This document shows, in pieces, positions 17,608 to 26,476 of a stretch of 64,000 nt of DNA (positions are counted from its first letter, which is position 1; each line of letters starts with the position of its first letter). This DNA is from Limnohabitans sp. T6-20 (GTDB taxonomy: Bacteria > Pseudomonadota > Gammaproteobacteria > Burkholderiales > Burkholderiaceae_C): the NCBI RefSeq assembly GCF_003063505.1, contig NZ_NERW01000003.1, forward strand, positions 806,001 to 870,000. Reading direction: 5' to 3'. Both the position numbers and the translations under genes were made by a program. Under the pieces are notes generated by a model that did not search any database, was not told the DNA's origin, and saw only the letters and a list, made by a program, of their open reading frames with translations.

Positions 17608-18603
17608 TCAGCCTATGAAACTTTTTGCTGCATGCAGGTACAAAGGGATACCCAACAAAATATTGAAGGGGAACGTCAATCCCAACGACATGCCGAAATA
17701 GAGCGAAGGGCTGGCTTCCGGGATGGCGTGCCGAATAACCGCTGGCACCGCAATGTAAGACGCACTGGCCGACAACACCATCAACAAAGCCGCATTGCCC
17801 ACCGAGAAGCCCAGTGCCCAAGCCATCAACAAGGCCACTGCGGCATGGACAAGCGGTCCCAATATGGCATAAGCGACCAGCCACAGCGACTGGCCTTTGA
17901 TCTGCGCCATATTGCGTGCAGCCAATAGCCCCATGTCGAGTAAGAAAAATGCCAGCATGCCTTTGAACAAGTCCACCGAGAACGGCTTCATCGCAGCTTG
18001 TCCAGCATCTCCCGTCAACAAGCCAATCAGCATGGCCCCCAACAGCAACATCTGCGCACCGTCGGTCAGTGCCTCGTGCAATATGCCGCCCAAGCGTGGA
18101 TTACAGCTGGCTTGCGCATCGACACGGCCATTGGTCAAGTGGGCATTGGCGTTCATCCGCCGTCGCACTTGGTTGGCCATGACCACCGCAAACACAATAG
18201 CGGGTGACTCCATCAAGGCCATGGCTGCAGCCATGTGACCACCAAACGCCACGCCCTGGTTGTCCAGGTGTTGTACGGCGGTGATGAAGGTCACTGCGCT
18301 GACCGAACCGTATGTCGCAGCAATGGCTGCCGCATCCAAGCCCGACACAAATTGACGCAAAACGGTGTAGCCGATAATGGGCACAATGAATGCCATGGTC
18401 AGTGCAGCACCGAGGGTGATGACCACTTCACGACTGAGTCCCGAGTCAGCCAGCGCAAAACCACCTTTGAGACCCAAGGCCATCAGCAGGTAAAGCGACA
18501 GGAATCGGGAGATCGCCGCAGGTATTTCCAAATTGGACTTCAAGAATCCAGCCAGCATGCCGAACACAAAAAACAAAATGGCAGGATCAGAGAAGATGTT
18601 CAT
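17608..18603 (-). CDS. SbtA-like sodium-dependent bicarbonate transporter family permease
   Basis: This 331-residue protein has about ten hydrophobic spans and the SbtA-family blocks: FVFGMLAGFLKSNLEIPAAI near the N-terminus, LMALGLKGGFALA, YGSVSAVTFITAVQHL and the C-terminal SASASYIAVPAVIRHAIPEA. Cyanobacterial SbtA takes up bicarbonate with sodium; in heterotrophic betaproteobacteria the substrate is unproven. Start ATG 18603; a TTG two codons upstream is less likely. The zinc-ribbon gene ends 15 bases upstream, so the two form a unit, and the divergent regulator is NhaR, a sodium-responsive LysR protein. A nearby biotin carboxylase operon also consumes bicarbonate. Confidence 0.82.
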   Translation of the reverse strand: MNIFSDPAILFFVFGMLAGFLKSNLEIPAAISRFLSLYLLMALGLKGGFALADSGLSREVVITLGAALTMAFIVPIIGYTVLRQFVSGLDAAAIAATYGSVSAVTFITAVQHLDNQGVAFGGHMAAAMALMESPAIVFAVVMANQVRRRMNANAHLTNGRVDAQASCNPRLGGILHEALTDGAQMLLLGAMLIGLLTGDAGQAAMKPFSVDLFKGMLAFFLLDMGLLAARNMAQIKGQSLWLVAYAILGPLVHAAVALLMAWALGFSVGNAALLMVLSASASYIAVPAVIRHAIPEASPSLYFGMSLGLTFPFNILLGIPLYLHAAKSFIG

Positions 18604-18618
18604 GGGCAACTCAAATCA

Positions 18619-18909
18619 TCAATCAAAAATTTCATGCAGCCAGGATTTTTTGCGCTTGTAGTGGGCCTGATGGTCATGGCCATAACGGCCTTCAACAAAC
18701 GCCTCTGATGGTACTTGGCCCCGCGTGGGTTGAGACGCCTGCGTCGATGACAAGGCGGATGCTTGGATCGTTGCCAGTGCACGATCAAGCAATTTGTCCA
18801 GTTCTCCACGATCAAGCCAGATGCCTCGACACGCAGGACAGTAATCGATCTCCACGCTTTGGCGTTCTGCCATGACCAAGGATGTTTCTGTGCATGTGGG
18901 GCATTTCAT
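18619..18909 (-). CDS. zf-TFIIB zinc-ribbon protein
   Basis: This 96-residue protein starts with a zinc ribbon: CPTC at 3-6 and CPACRGIWLDRGELDKLLDR from about residue 24, the bacterial zf-TFIIB signature. The rest is polar, with a basic HYKRKKSWLHEIFD end. Small proteins of this family often sit beside membrane proteins, but their biochemical role is unknown. It is the first gene of the unit with the SbtA-like permease and faces nhaR across a 148-base gap. Confidence 0.82.
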   Translation of the reverse strand: MKCPTCTETSLVMAERQSVEIDYCPACRGIWLDRGELDKLLDRALATIQASALSSTQASQPTRGQVPSEAFVEGRYGHDHQAHYKRKKSWLHEIFD

Positions 18910-18959
18910 GGGGACTCCTTGGCGTTTAAAAATGCAACGGATGTATGGCAGTGGCCAGG

Positions 18960-18978
18960 TTCAAGCACTTGGCTTGAA
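18960..18978. promoter_or_regulatory. Candidate NhaR operator
   Basis: TTCAAGC-ACTTG-GCTTGAA is a perfect dyad with 7-bp arms, lying in the gap between the zinc-ribbon/SbtA unit (18909) and nhaR (19058). LysR-family regulators bind interrupted dyads in divergent promoter regions, so NhaR is the natural candidate. The region between this site and nhaR is AT-rich. The assignment rests on symmetry and position. Confidence 0.45.
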
Positions 18979-19057
18979 ATGGACTGTTCAAATTTATCCA
19001 GACAAGAACCATTTAAAAAGCAGATAATTTAAGACAAATACTCCATGAAAAACTGAG

Positions 19058-19951
19058 ATGCGTACCACTTTCAACTACAAGCACTTGTATTACTTCTGGG
19101 TGGTAGCCAAAGAAGGCGGTATCACTCGGGCGGCAGAGAAACTCGACATGGCGGTGCAAACAGTGAGCGCACAGGTGCGTGAGCTTGAGCGCTCTCTTGG
19201 TTATGCGTTGCTCAAACCTGCAGGGCGCGGTTTAACGCTGACGGATGCGGGTGTAGCCGCAATGCAGCAGGCTGACCAAATTTTCCAATTGGGTGAAAAC
19301 CTGCCCAGCAAAGTACGCGACGCGGTGAGTTCTCCCACCGTGCGTCTGGCCGCAGGCATATCGGATGGCCTGCCCAAACTGGTGGTGCGACGCCTGATGC
19401 AGCCTGTGATGGGCGAGCCCAATTTGCGCTTGCTTTGCCACGAGGGCGAGTTTGATGACCTGTTGGGCGACTTGGCCCTTCACCGGCTGGACGTGGTGCT
19501 GTCAGACCGCCCTGCACCGGCCAACGCCAACATCAAGCTGTACAACCATGCACTGGGGTCATCGGACGTGTCCTGGTATGGCAGTGCGGCGCTCGTCAAG
19601 TCGGCCAAAAAGAAATTTCCGGCCAGCTTAGCCGAGGTGCCAGTGCTCTTGCCCACCGCCCACACGGCGGTGCGTACCCGACTGGACCATTGGTTTGAGC
19701 ACCACGCCATCCAGCCGCGCATCGTGGGCGAGTTTGAAGACAGCGCCTTGCTCAAGACGTTTGGTGAAAGCGGCATGGGCGTGTTCCCGGCAGCCGGGTG
19801 GGTGCACGACGAGTTGCTGGCACATTACGATGTGCAGCGCCTGGGATCGTGCGATGGCGTGAAAGAACATTTCTTTGCCATTGGCACCGAAAAGAAAGTG
19901 CAACACCCGCTGGTGCAGCGGCTTTTGCAAGCCACAGAATCCGCTGCTTGA
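19058..19951 (+). CDS. nhaR: LysR-family transcriptional activator NhaR
   Basis: This 297-residue protein has an N-terminal winged helix (FNYKHLYYFWVVAKEGGITR, AAEKLDMAVQTVSAQVRELE) and a LysR effector domain. The NYKHLYYFWVVAKEG opening, GRGLTLTDAG, the LDVVLSDRPAP stretch and GEFEDSALLKTFGESG match NhaR, which in enterobacteria activates the sodium/proton antiporter gene nhaA in response to Na+. No nhaA is nearby. Its divergent partner is the SbtA-like sodium-dependent transporter with a zinc-ribbon protein, suggesting NhaR controls a sodium-coupled symporter here. A terminator follows at 19957. Confidence 0.88.
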   Translation: MRTTFNYKHLYYFWVVAKEGGITRAAEKLDMAVQTVSAQVRELERSLGYALLKPAGRGLTLTDAGVAAMQQADQIFQLGENLPSKVRDAVSSPTVRLAAGISDGLPKLVVRRLMQPVMGEPNLRLLCHEGEFDDLLGDLALHRLDVVLSDRPAPANANIKLYNHALGSSDVSWYGSAALVKSAKKKFPASLAEVPVLLPTAHTAVRTRLDHWFEHHAIQPRIVGEFEDSALLKTFGESGMGVFPAAGWVHDELLAHYDVQRLGSCDGVKEHFFAIGTEKKVQHPLVQRLLQATESAA

Positions 19952-19956
19952 AAAGC

Positions 19957-19994
19957 AAAGAGCCCCCGGGGTGAACTGACCCCGTGGGCTCTTT
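19957..19994. terminator. Bidirectional intrinsic terminator between nhaR and terC
   Basis: AAAGAGCCC-C-CGGGG, an 8-base loop, then CCCCG-T-GGGCTCTTT form a 14-pair stem with one mismatch. The A-rich left edge and T-rich right edge let it work for both the nhaR transcript and the convergent terC transcript. Confidence 0.8.
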
Positions 19995-20008
19995 CGCATT
20001 GCTGACCG

Positions 20009-20956
20009 TTAAGCCTTGGCTGAACGCACACTCAACAACATGGTCACCGCCAGGATACCGACCACCACACCCAGGGAGATGCCCACCGGTATCTTGAACA
20101 CATCGATCAGGCACATCTTGGTGCCGATGAACACCAGGATCACCGCCAGACCGTAGTTGAGCAGGTGGAACTTGTTGGCCACAGCGGCCAGAAGGAAATA
20201 CATGGCACGCAAACCCAGGATGGCGAACACGTTGCTGGTCAACACGATGAAGGGGTCCGAGGTGATCGCAAAAATCGCCGGGATCGAATCCACCGCAAAG
20301 ATCACATCCGTCAACGCGATCAAACAGATCACCATGAACAAGGGCGTGGCGATCTTCTTGCCGTTTTCCACGGTCCAGAAACTTTCACCGTCGTAGTTTT
20401 TGCTGACAGGCAAAACCTTGCGCAGCAGCTTGAGCGCCGGGTTGTCGTCGAGATCAGGCTCTTTGCCTGCAGCCCACCACATCTTCACACCCGTGAGGAT
20501 CAGGAAAGCACCAAACACATAAAGCACCCAGTGGAACTCGGCCAGCAACCAGCCCCCCACCAGAATCATCACGGTGCGCAGCACGATGGCACCGATGATG
20601 CCGATCATCAGCACGCGCTTCTGGAAATTCGTGGGCACAGCGAAGTAGGTGAAGATCATCAGGAAGACAAAGATGTTGTCCACCGCCAATGATTTTTCAA
20701 TCAGGTAGCCGGTCAGAAACTCCAACGACTTGGTGTTCGCGAGCTCGACCGAGCCAGTGGTGTCCTTGATGGCCCACCAGAACAGTCCGTTGAACAAAAA
20801 GCTCAACGCGATCCAGATCAGGGACCAGTTGAGCGCTTCCTTGACGCCGATGTCGTGAGCGCCCTGCTTTTTGAGCACCACAAAATCCACGAAGAGCGAC
20901 ACCAGCACGATGGCCACGAAGGTGGCCCAGAGCCACAGGGGAGCAATGGTTTCCAT
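20009..20956 (-). CDS. TerC/Alx family membrane protein
   Basis: This 315-residue inner-membrane protein has the TerC fold: VDFVVLKKQGAHDIGVKEAL, LTGYLIEKSLAVDNIFVFLM with conserved acidic residues in membrane helices, ALTDVIFAVDSIPAIFAIT and LGLRAMYFLLAAV. TerC/Alx proteins export manganese or other divalent metals and help metalate exoenzymes. The ATG at 20956 (METIAPLWLW) begins the family region. The upstream 190 bases are AT-rich but show no manganese (yybP-ykoY) riboswitch that I can recognise. It is convergent with nhaR over a strong terminator. Confidence 0.9.
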   Translation of the reverse strand: METIAPLWLWATFVAIVLVSLFVDFVVLKKQGAHDIGVKEALNWSLIWIALSFLFNGLFWWAIKDTTGSVELANTKSLEFLTGYLIEKSLAVDNIFVFLMIFTYFAVPTNFQKRVLMIGIIGAIVLRTVMILVGGWLLAEFHWVLYVFGAFLILTGVKMWWAAGKEPDLDDNPALKLLRKVLPVSKNYDGESFWTVENGKKIATPLFMVICLIALTDVIFAVDSIPAIFAITSDPFIVLTSNVFAILGLRAMYFLLAAVANKFHLLNYGLAVILVFIGTKMCLIDVFKIPVGISLGVVVGILAVTMLLSVRSAKA

Positions 20957-21181
20957 CAAATACCTCTTTGTTATTGAACACACACTGTAGGCCGAATCGG
21001 TTTTCGAACTGACGTGAATGTTTATCCACATACACGACAGAACAAGGGATTCGGATGCCCGTATTTTTACTGAATAAATCTATTATTTACTCTTAAAAAA
21101 CAAGAGTTTCAAACTTGATTTTCTTGCTGTTTTCCGTAGCCCTTCATGGGCAACATGCCCTATCGACTTAGCGGAAGCGTC

Positions 21182-21703
21182 ATGCCTTTCTTTAAAACCC
21201 TGCATTCCTCCCTGCAAAGGGCATTACCCACACGCGAATCACTGGCGCAACATACCTGGCTGAAACCGATCGCGCACCACTTGCTGAATCCACAGCTCTG
21301 GCGTCTGCAGCATGAGTCTGTCGCCCGAGGCGTGGCGATTGGCACTTTTTGGGCCTTCGTGATTCCATTGGGCCAGACTTTTGTGGCAGCGGCAAACTGC
21401 ACTTGGTGGCGCGGTAACATTCCCGCAGCTGCCGTCATGACCATGCTGACCAACCCTTTGACTTTCGGATTCTGGTTGTGGTTGGCCTACCGTGTGGGCC
21501 ATCTGGTTCTGGGGGTGCCCGTACCGACAGAAACGCTGGCCATAACAGGCTGGAGCCACAACCTGCAAGAGGTGGGTGGCCCCATTCTGCTGGGCATGGG
21601 CATTTTTGGTGTGGCTGGTGCCACTTTGGGCTATCTGCTGGTCAAACTCAGCTGGCGTCTGCGAGTGGCGCTCAGACGGCACAAATCGAACACGGTTGCA
21701 TGA
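21182..21703 (+). CDS. DUF2062 domain-containing membrane protein
   Basis: The start at 21182 (MPFFKTLHSSL) follows a GGAAG ribosome site; an in-frame ATG at 21146 lacks one. The 173-residue product has the DUF2062 signatures ESVARGVAIGTFWAFVIPLG and AAVMTMLTNPLTFGFWLW, a central membrane-spanning region and a basic C-terminus (RLRVALRRHK). DUF2062 occurs alone or fused to glycosyltransferases; its role is unknown. It stands alone between terC (divergent) and livK (convergent) and ends in a strong terminator. Confidence 0.85.
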   Translation: MPFFKTLHSSLQRALPTRESLAQHTWLKPIAHHLLNPQLWRLQHESVARGVAIGTFWAFVIPLGQTFVAAANCTWWRGNIPAAAVMTMLTNPLTFGFWLWLAYRVGHLVLGVPVPTETLAITGWSHNLQEVGGPILLGMGIFGVAGATLGYLLVKLSWRLRVALRRHKSNTVA

Positions 21704-21732
21704 AAGTTCGTTAACCGCAGCACTCTTTAAGC

Positions 21733-21770
21733 AAAAACCGCCAGCCCCTTTCGGAGACTGGCGGTTTTTT
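21733..21770. terminator. Bidirectional intrinsic terminator between DUF2062 gene and livK
   Basis: AAAAACCGCCAG, a 13-base loop and CTGGCGGTTTTTT form a 12-pair stem with A- and T-tracts on opposite sides. It can end both the DUF2062 transcript and the long livHMGF-ligase-livK transcript coming the other way. Confidence 0.85.
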
Positions 21771-21792
21771 CATGCAGCCTCAGCTGAACGCA

Positions 21793-22959
21793 TCACTTGG
21801 CTTTCGGGTAATCAGAAACCACTTTCCAGCGGCCGTCCTGAATTTGGGACATGCGCGAAATGTTGCTGCCCAAGCGCTTGGTGGCACTGAAAGTCATTTC
21901 AGGGCTACCGAACATGTCTGCAGGGATCTTCATCGTGTCCATGGCCTTGATGAAGCTTTCGGTGGTTAGGTTGGCACCGGCCTTTTCAACCGCACGCAGG
22001 TACGAGTCCAAGGCGTTGTAGCCATAAACCGAGAACACGGTCGGGTCTTCGTTGAACTTGGTCTTGTACTTGTTGGCCCAGAAACGGATGTTCTGCGCGG
22101 CTTCGTCCAGGTAAGGGTGCTGCACGGTCATGGTGGCGTAAAAGCCGTTCATGGCGGGGCCGCCCAGCTTGTGGATCAGGTCGGTGTAGGCGGCGCTGGA
22201 ACCGATGAACGTGGGGTTGAAACCCAGACGGCGCGCGGTGGCAATGCCGCCAATCGTTTCACGGATGATGGTGCCCATGACCACAAAGTCGCACTTGGCC
22301 GAAGAGAGCTTTTGCATCTGCGAGGCGAAGTCGGTTGCGCCGCGCTTGTAGGTGGTAACTTCTGCAAACTGCAAGCCGGCGTCCTTCAGACCTGCTTCGG
22401 CGCCCCGGAACACTTCAAGGCCGAATTCATCGTCTTGGTACATGGCGCAAATTTGCTTGGCACCTTTTTCTTTAACCAGAACCGGGACTGCCTGGCGCAT
22501 CTGGTCAAAATAGGTGGCGGCAAAAGAGTACTTGAGCTTGTGGAAGGGCTCGTACATCTCACGCGCAGCGGTCACAGGGAAAAAGTTGACCACGTTTTTC
22601 TGGAACTGCACAGGCATGGCGGCCATGTTCTGGGCCGTGCCGATGTGGGCGATCATGCCGAAGATCTTGTCCTGGTTGACCAGCTTCTGAGCTGCCAGCA
22701 CCGCGCGGCGTGGGTCATAGCCGGAGTCTTCCACCAGCAGCTTGATCTTGCGACCACCGACACCGCCTTGTTCGTTGGCTTCATCGGCGCGCAGCATCAT
22801 GCCCAGGCGCACTTGCTTGCCAAAACCAGCCAGTGGGCCGGACAAATCCTGGATGGACCCCAGCACAAGTTCGTTTTTGCTCACACCTTGCGTTTGGGCC
22901 ATGGCGCTGCCTGCGGTCAAGGCCATCGCCGCAGCGATCAGACTGAGTTTGATTTTCAT
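21793..22959 (-). CDS. livK: Branched-chain-type ABC transporter substrate-binding protein
   Basis: This 388-residue periplasmic protein has a signal peptide (MKIKLSLIAAAMALTAGSAM, cut after AMA) and the LivK-type fold opening VLGSIQDLSGPLAGFGKQVR, with RADEANEQGGVGGRKI and DSGYDPRRAVLAAQKLV. It delivers the substrate to LivHMGF. The family binds branched amino acids, amides or aromatic and short organic acids; the neighbouring CoA ligase and catabolic genes favour an organic acid here, by inference. It is the last gene of the minus-strand operon and lies 38 bases after the ligase. Confidence 0.9.
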   Translation of the reverse strand: MKIKLSLIAAAMALTAGSAMAQTQGVSKNELVLGSIQDLSGPLAGFGKQVRLGMMLRADEANEQGGVGGRKIKLLVEDSGYDPRRAVLAAQKLVNQDKIFGMIAHIGTAQNMAAMPVQFQKNVVNFFPVTAAREMYEPFHKLKYSFAATYFDQMRQAVPVLVKEKGAKQICAMYQDDEFGLEVFRGAEAGLKDAGLQFAEVTTYKRGATDFASQMQKLSSAKCDFVVMGTIIRETIGGIATARRLGFNPTFIGSSAAYTDLIHKLGGPAMNGFYATMTVQHPYLDEAAQNIRFWANKYKTKFNEDPTVFSVYGYNALDSYLRAVEKAGANLTTESFIKAMDTMKIPADMFGSPEMTFSATKRLGSNISRMSQIQDGRWKVVSDYPKAK

Positions 22960-22997
22960 GGGGCTTGTCTCCTGTTGTAGTGAAAAAGGTGAATCGG

Positions 22998-24854
22998 TCA
23001 GCGGTACATCGCTTCAATTTGCGGCGCGTACTTTTGTTGAACCAGTTTGCGCTTGAGCTTCATGGTGGGGGTCAGCTCTTCGTCTTCGGCGGTGAGTTGC
23101 GTCTCCAGCAGCCAGAATTTCTTGATCTGCTCGACGCGGGCAAATTTCTTGTTCACACGCTCAAGCTCGTTCTGGATCAGGTCCTGCACCTCTGCAGCGC
23201 GAGTCAGGCTGGCGTAGTTCGAGAAAGGCACATCGTTGTCCTGTGCAAATTTCTCCACGTTTTCCTGATCGATCATGATGATCACTGTGAGGTAAGCCCG
23301 TTTGTCGCCAATGACCACCGCATCGGTGATGTAGGGCGAAAATTTCAGTTCGTTTTCCAGCTCGCTGGGGGTGATGTTCTTGCCCCCAGCCGTGATGATG
23401 ATGTCTTTCATCCGATCGGTGATGCGGAAAAACCCTTCCTCGTCGACCACGCCCACGTCACCTGTGTGCAACCAGCCGTCCGCGTCGATGGTCTCGGCGG
23501 TTTTTTCGGGCAGGTTCAAGTAGCCCATGAAGACGTTGATGCCACGGACCAGGATCTCACCGGTCACTGGGTCCAGACGGACTTCGTTGAAATCGGCCGC
23601 AGGGCCAATGGAGCCGGGTTTGATGTGGTCAGCGGGCACACCGGTGGCCGCACCACAGGTTTCGGTCATGCCCCAGACTTCCAGCATGGGCAGGCCCAGC
23701 GCCAGATACCAGCGCACCAGATCGGGCGAGATGGGCGCGGCACCGGTCACCAGAAAGCGGGCACGGTGGATGCCGATCATCTTGCGCACGTTGTTGAGCG
23801 CGAGCCAGCGTGCCACATGAAAGCGAGCCTTCAGGTGCGCAGGCACAGGCTTGCGCGCCAGCACCAAGTCGGCCACCTGCTGGCCCACGCCGATGGCCCA
23901 GGCATAAATGGCCTGCTGAAAGCCACCAGCCTCTTTCAGCGCGATCATCACGCCGGAATAAAACTTCTCCCACACACGCGGCACACCCGTGAACACGGTG
24001 GGCGCGATCTCGCGCACATTTTCGGGCACGGTTTCGGGATTCTCGACAAAGTTGAGTTTGGCACCGGTGTAGAGCGAAAAATACTCGCCGCCCATGCGTT
24101 CGGCGATGTGGCACAGGGGCAAGAAACACATGCACTCGTCGGTCTCGTCGCGCGCGATCAGCGTGTTGTAGCCGCGCACGCTGTGCACCAGCCCCCGGTG
24201 GTTGTGCATGGCGCCCTTGGGTTTGCCTGTGGTGCCTGAGGTGTAGACCAGAATGGCCAGGTCTTCGGGACGGCAGGCCTGCGTGCGCTGCGCCAGCATG
24301 TCGGGATGGGTCTTCAGATGCTCACGGCCCAAGGCGCGCAAGTCATCCAGGCTGATCACCTGCGGGTCATGGAACTCGCGCAAACCGTCCATGTCGAACA
24401 CGACAATTTTTTGCAGCAGCGGCAATTTGTCGCGCACGGCCAGCGCTTTGTCGAGTTGCTCGTCGTCTTCGACAAACAGAACCGACGTGCGTGAATCTTC
24501 ACTCAGGTAATGCACCTGATCGGCCGCATCGGTGGGGTAGATGCCGTTGGACACACCGCCGGCACTGAGCACCGCCAAGTCACACAAGACCCACTCGATG
24601 TTGGTGTTCGAGAGGATGGATGCGGTGTGCTTGGCCTCAAAGCCCAGCGACATCAGGCCATGGCCGATCTCGCGCACAGCTTGGGCCGTTTCGTTCCAAG
24701 TCCAGCTGCGCCAGATGCCCAGCTCTTTTTGACGCATCCAGACATTGGGGCCGCGAGCGGCCACCGCGTTCCAGAAAATCGCGGGGATGGTGTCGCCCGC
24801 CATGACGATGTTTTTATTGGGCGCAATGCCCGAGGCGTCCCAGAGGTTGCTCAT
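22998..24854 (-). CDS. AMP-dependent acyl-CoA synthetase (long-chain FadD-like)
   Basis: This 618-residue ANL-superfamily ligase has the phosphate loop ILVYTSGTTGKPKGAMHNHR (201-220), WGMTETCGAATGVP (A5), GWLHTGDVGVVDEEGFFRIT (A7/A8 hinge) and KNITPSELENELK. It activates a carboxylic acid with ATP to acyl-AMP, then acyl-CoA. The overall layout resembles long-chain ligases, including the extended N-terminal part. It starts three bases after livF stops, so it is translated with the transporter, and its substrate is probably the transported acid. Confidence 0.88.
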   Translation of the reverse strand: MSNLWDASGIAPNKNIVMAGDTIPAIFWNAVAARGPNVWMRQKELGIWRSWTWNETAQAVREIGHGLMSLGFEAKHTASILSNTNIEWVLCDLAVLSAGGVSNGIYPTDAADQVHYLSEDSRTSVLFVEDDEQLDKALAVRDKLPLLQKIVVFDMDGLREFHDPQVISLDDLRALGREHLKTHPDMLAQRTQACRPEDLAILVYTSGTTGKPKGAMHNHRGLVHSVRGYNTLIARDETDECMCFLPLCHIAERMGGEYFSLYTGAKLNFVENPETVPENVREIAPTVFTGVPRVWEKFYSGVMIALKEAGGFQQAIYAWAIGVGQQVADLVLARKPVPAHLKARFHVARWLALNNVRKMIGIHRARFLVTGAAPISPDLVRWYLALGLPMLEVWGMTETCGAATGVPADHIKPGSIGPAADFNEVRLDPVTGEILVRGINVFMGYLNLPEKTAETIDADGWLHTGDVGVVDEEGFFRITDRMKDIIITAGGKNITPSELENELKFSPYITDAVVIGDKRAYLTVIIMIDQENVEKFAQDNDVPFSNYASLTRAAEVQDLIQNELERVNKKFARVEQIKKFWLLETQLTAEDEELTPTMKLKRKLVQQKYAPQIEAMYR

Positions 24855-24857
24855 CTC

Positions 24858-25649
24858 TTATCTCCAGGTTTTCTTCTTTTTCCAGCGGCGGTCGGCGCGC
24901 ACGCCTTCTTCCTTCATGCCCAGATAGAACTCCTTGATGTCGTCCTTTTCACGCAAGCGGGCACAGCTGTCTTCCATCACGATGCGACCGTTTTCGAGCA
25001 CATAACCGTAGTCCGAAGCGTTAAGGGCCATGTTGGCGTTTTGCTCGACCAGCAAGATGGTGGTGCCACGCTCGCGGTTGATGCGCACCACGATCTCGAA
25101 AATCTCTTTGGTCAGCTTCGGGCTGAGGCCCAGGCTGGGCTCATCGAGCAAGATCAGATCGGGGTTGGCCATGAGGGCCCGGCTGATCGCCAGCATTTGT
25201 TGTTGGCCGCCCGAGAGCAAGCCCGCGTCTTGCGCCGCACGCTCTCGCAAGATCGGGAAGTAGTTGAACACCGCTTCCATGTCGCGCGCCACGCCATCGC
25301 GGTCGTTGCGGGTGAACGCCCCCATCAGCAGGTTGTCGCGGATCGACAGCAAGGGGAACACCTCGCGGCCTTCGGGCACATGCATCAGGCCGCGCTGCAC
25401 AATGTGGGCCGGGTCCATGGCGGTGATGTTTTGGCCCTTGAATTCGACCGAGCCCTTGCGCGGATCGATGATGCCGCTGATGGTCTTGAGGATGGTGGTC
25501 TTGCCCGCGCCGTTGGAGCCGAGCACGGTGGCGATTTCGCCCTTTTTGACCTGCAGGCTCACGCCCCGGATGGCCTTGATCGGGCCGTAGGCGCTTTCGA
25601 CGTTGAGCAGTTTGAGGACGATGTTGGCTTCGTTCACGGCGGTGTTCAT
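24858..25649 (-). CDS. livF: ABC transporter ATP-binding protein LivF
   Basis: This 263-residue ATPase has Walker A at 44-51 (GSNGAGKT), signature LLSGGQQQMLAISRAL, Walker B LILLDEPSLGLSP and the H-loop-side VEQN stretch typical of LivF. It carries an unusual basic tail (RADRRWKKKKTWR). It overlaps livG by four bases and pairs with it to drive the LivHM permease. The short distance to the ligase gene suggests coupled translation. Confidence 0.92.
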   Translation of the reverse strand: MNTAVNEANIVLKLLNVESAYGPIKAIRGVSLQVKKGEIATVLGSNGAGKTTILKTISGIIDPRKGSVEFKGQNITAMDPAHIVQRGLMHVPEGREVFPLLSIRDNLLMGAFTRNDRDGVARDMEAVFNYFPILRERAAQDAGLLSGGQQQMLAISRALMANPDLILLDEPSLGLSPKLTKEIFEIVVRINRERGTTILLVEQNANMALNASDYGYVLENGRIVMEDSCARLREKDDIKEFYLGMKEEGVRADRRWKKKKTWR

Positions 25650-26476
25650 GCGGCCTCCGCTGTGTGGTTTTCGCGGCGCAGGCTGGACACATCGTCCACC
25701 GAACCCAGATAGGCCTCGATGACACCGGGATCGCTTTGCACTTGGCTGGGTGAGCCGGTGGCCAGCTCCTGGCCCTGGCTCATGGCCAGCACGCGGTCAG
25801 AGACTTTGGACACCAAGCCCATGTCGTGCTCGACCATGAGCACCGAAATGCCCAACTCGTGTTGGATGTCGGAAATCCAGAAGGCCATGTCTTCGGTCTC
25901 TTCGACGTTCAGGCCCGACGAGGGTTCGTCCAGCAACAAGAGCTTGGGCTCGGTGCACAGAGCGCGGGCCAGCTCCACCACTTTGCGCACGCCGTAGGGC
26001 AAGCCTGCGACCATGGAATCGCGGTGGTGTTGCAGGTCCAGGAAGTCGATGACTTCTTCGACTTTTTCACGCGCTTCGATTTCGGCCGCACGGGTTTGGC
26101 TGCTGAAAAACATCTCACTCCACAAACCCGTTTTGCGGTGCGTGTGGCGACCGATCAACAGGTTTTGCAGCACGGTGGCGTGCTCGAACAACTCGATGTT
26201 TTGGAAAGTGCGCGCAATGCCCAGCCCGGCAATGTTGTGCGCGGGCTGATCCGTCAGGCGCAGCGTGCCCTTGGGGCCTGCGTAGTCGATCGTGCCCGTG
26301 GTGGGCGTGTAGATGCGGCTGATCAGGTTGAACACCGTGGTCTTGCCCGCGCCGTTGGGGCCGATCAGGGTGAAGACTTCGCCGCGTTTGACGTCGAAGC
26401 TGACGTTGTTAACGGCCAGCACACCGCCAAAGCGGACGCTCAGGTTCTGAGCCGAAAGGAGGATGTCGTCGTTCAT
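25646..26476 (-). CDS. livG: ABC transporter ATP-binding protein LivG
   Basis: This 276-residue ATPase has Walker A at 39-46 (GPNGAGKT), the LivG-type signature LPYGVRKVVELARAL in place of a strict LSGGQ, Walker B LLLLDEPSSGLN and VEHDMGLV. Segment GIARTFQNIELFEHATVLQN is family typical. It overlaps livF at its end and livM at its start by ATGA. It energises uptake through LivHM. Confidence 0.92.
   Translation of the reverse strand: MNDDILLSAQNLSVRFGGVLAVNNVSFDVKRGEVFTLIGPNGAGKTTVFNLISRIYTPTTGTIDYAGPKGTLRLTDQPAHNIAGLGIARTFQNIELFEHATVLQNLLIGRHTHRKTGLWSEMFFSSQTRAAEIEAREKVEEVIDFLDLQHHRDSMVAGLPYGVRKVVELARALCTEPKLLLLDEPSSGLNVEETEDMAFWISDIQHELGISVLMVEHDMGLVSKVSDRVLAMSQGQELATGSPSQVQSDPGVIEAYLGSVDDVSSLRRENHTAEAA

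Noticed and set aside
20957..21145. Manganese (yybP-ykoY) riboswitch before the TerC gene
   Set aside because: The AT-rich leader lacks the conserved loop sequences of that riboswitch.
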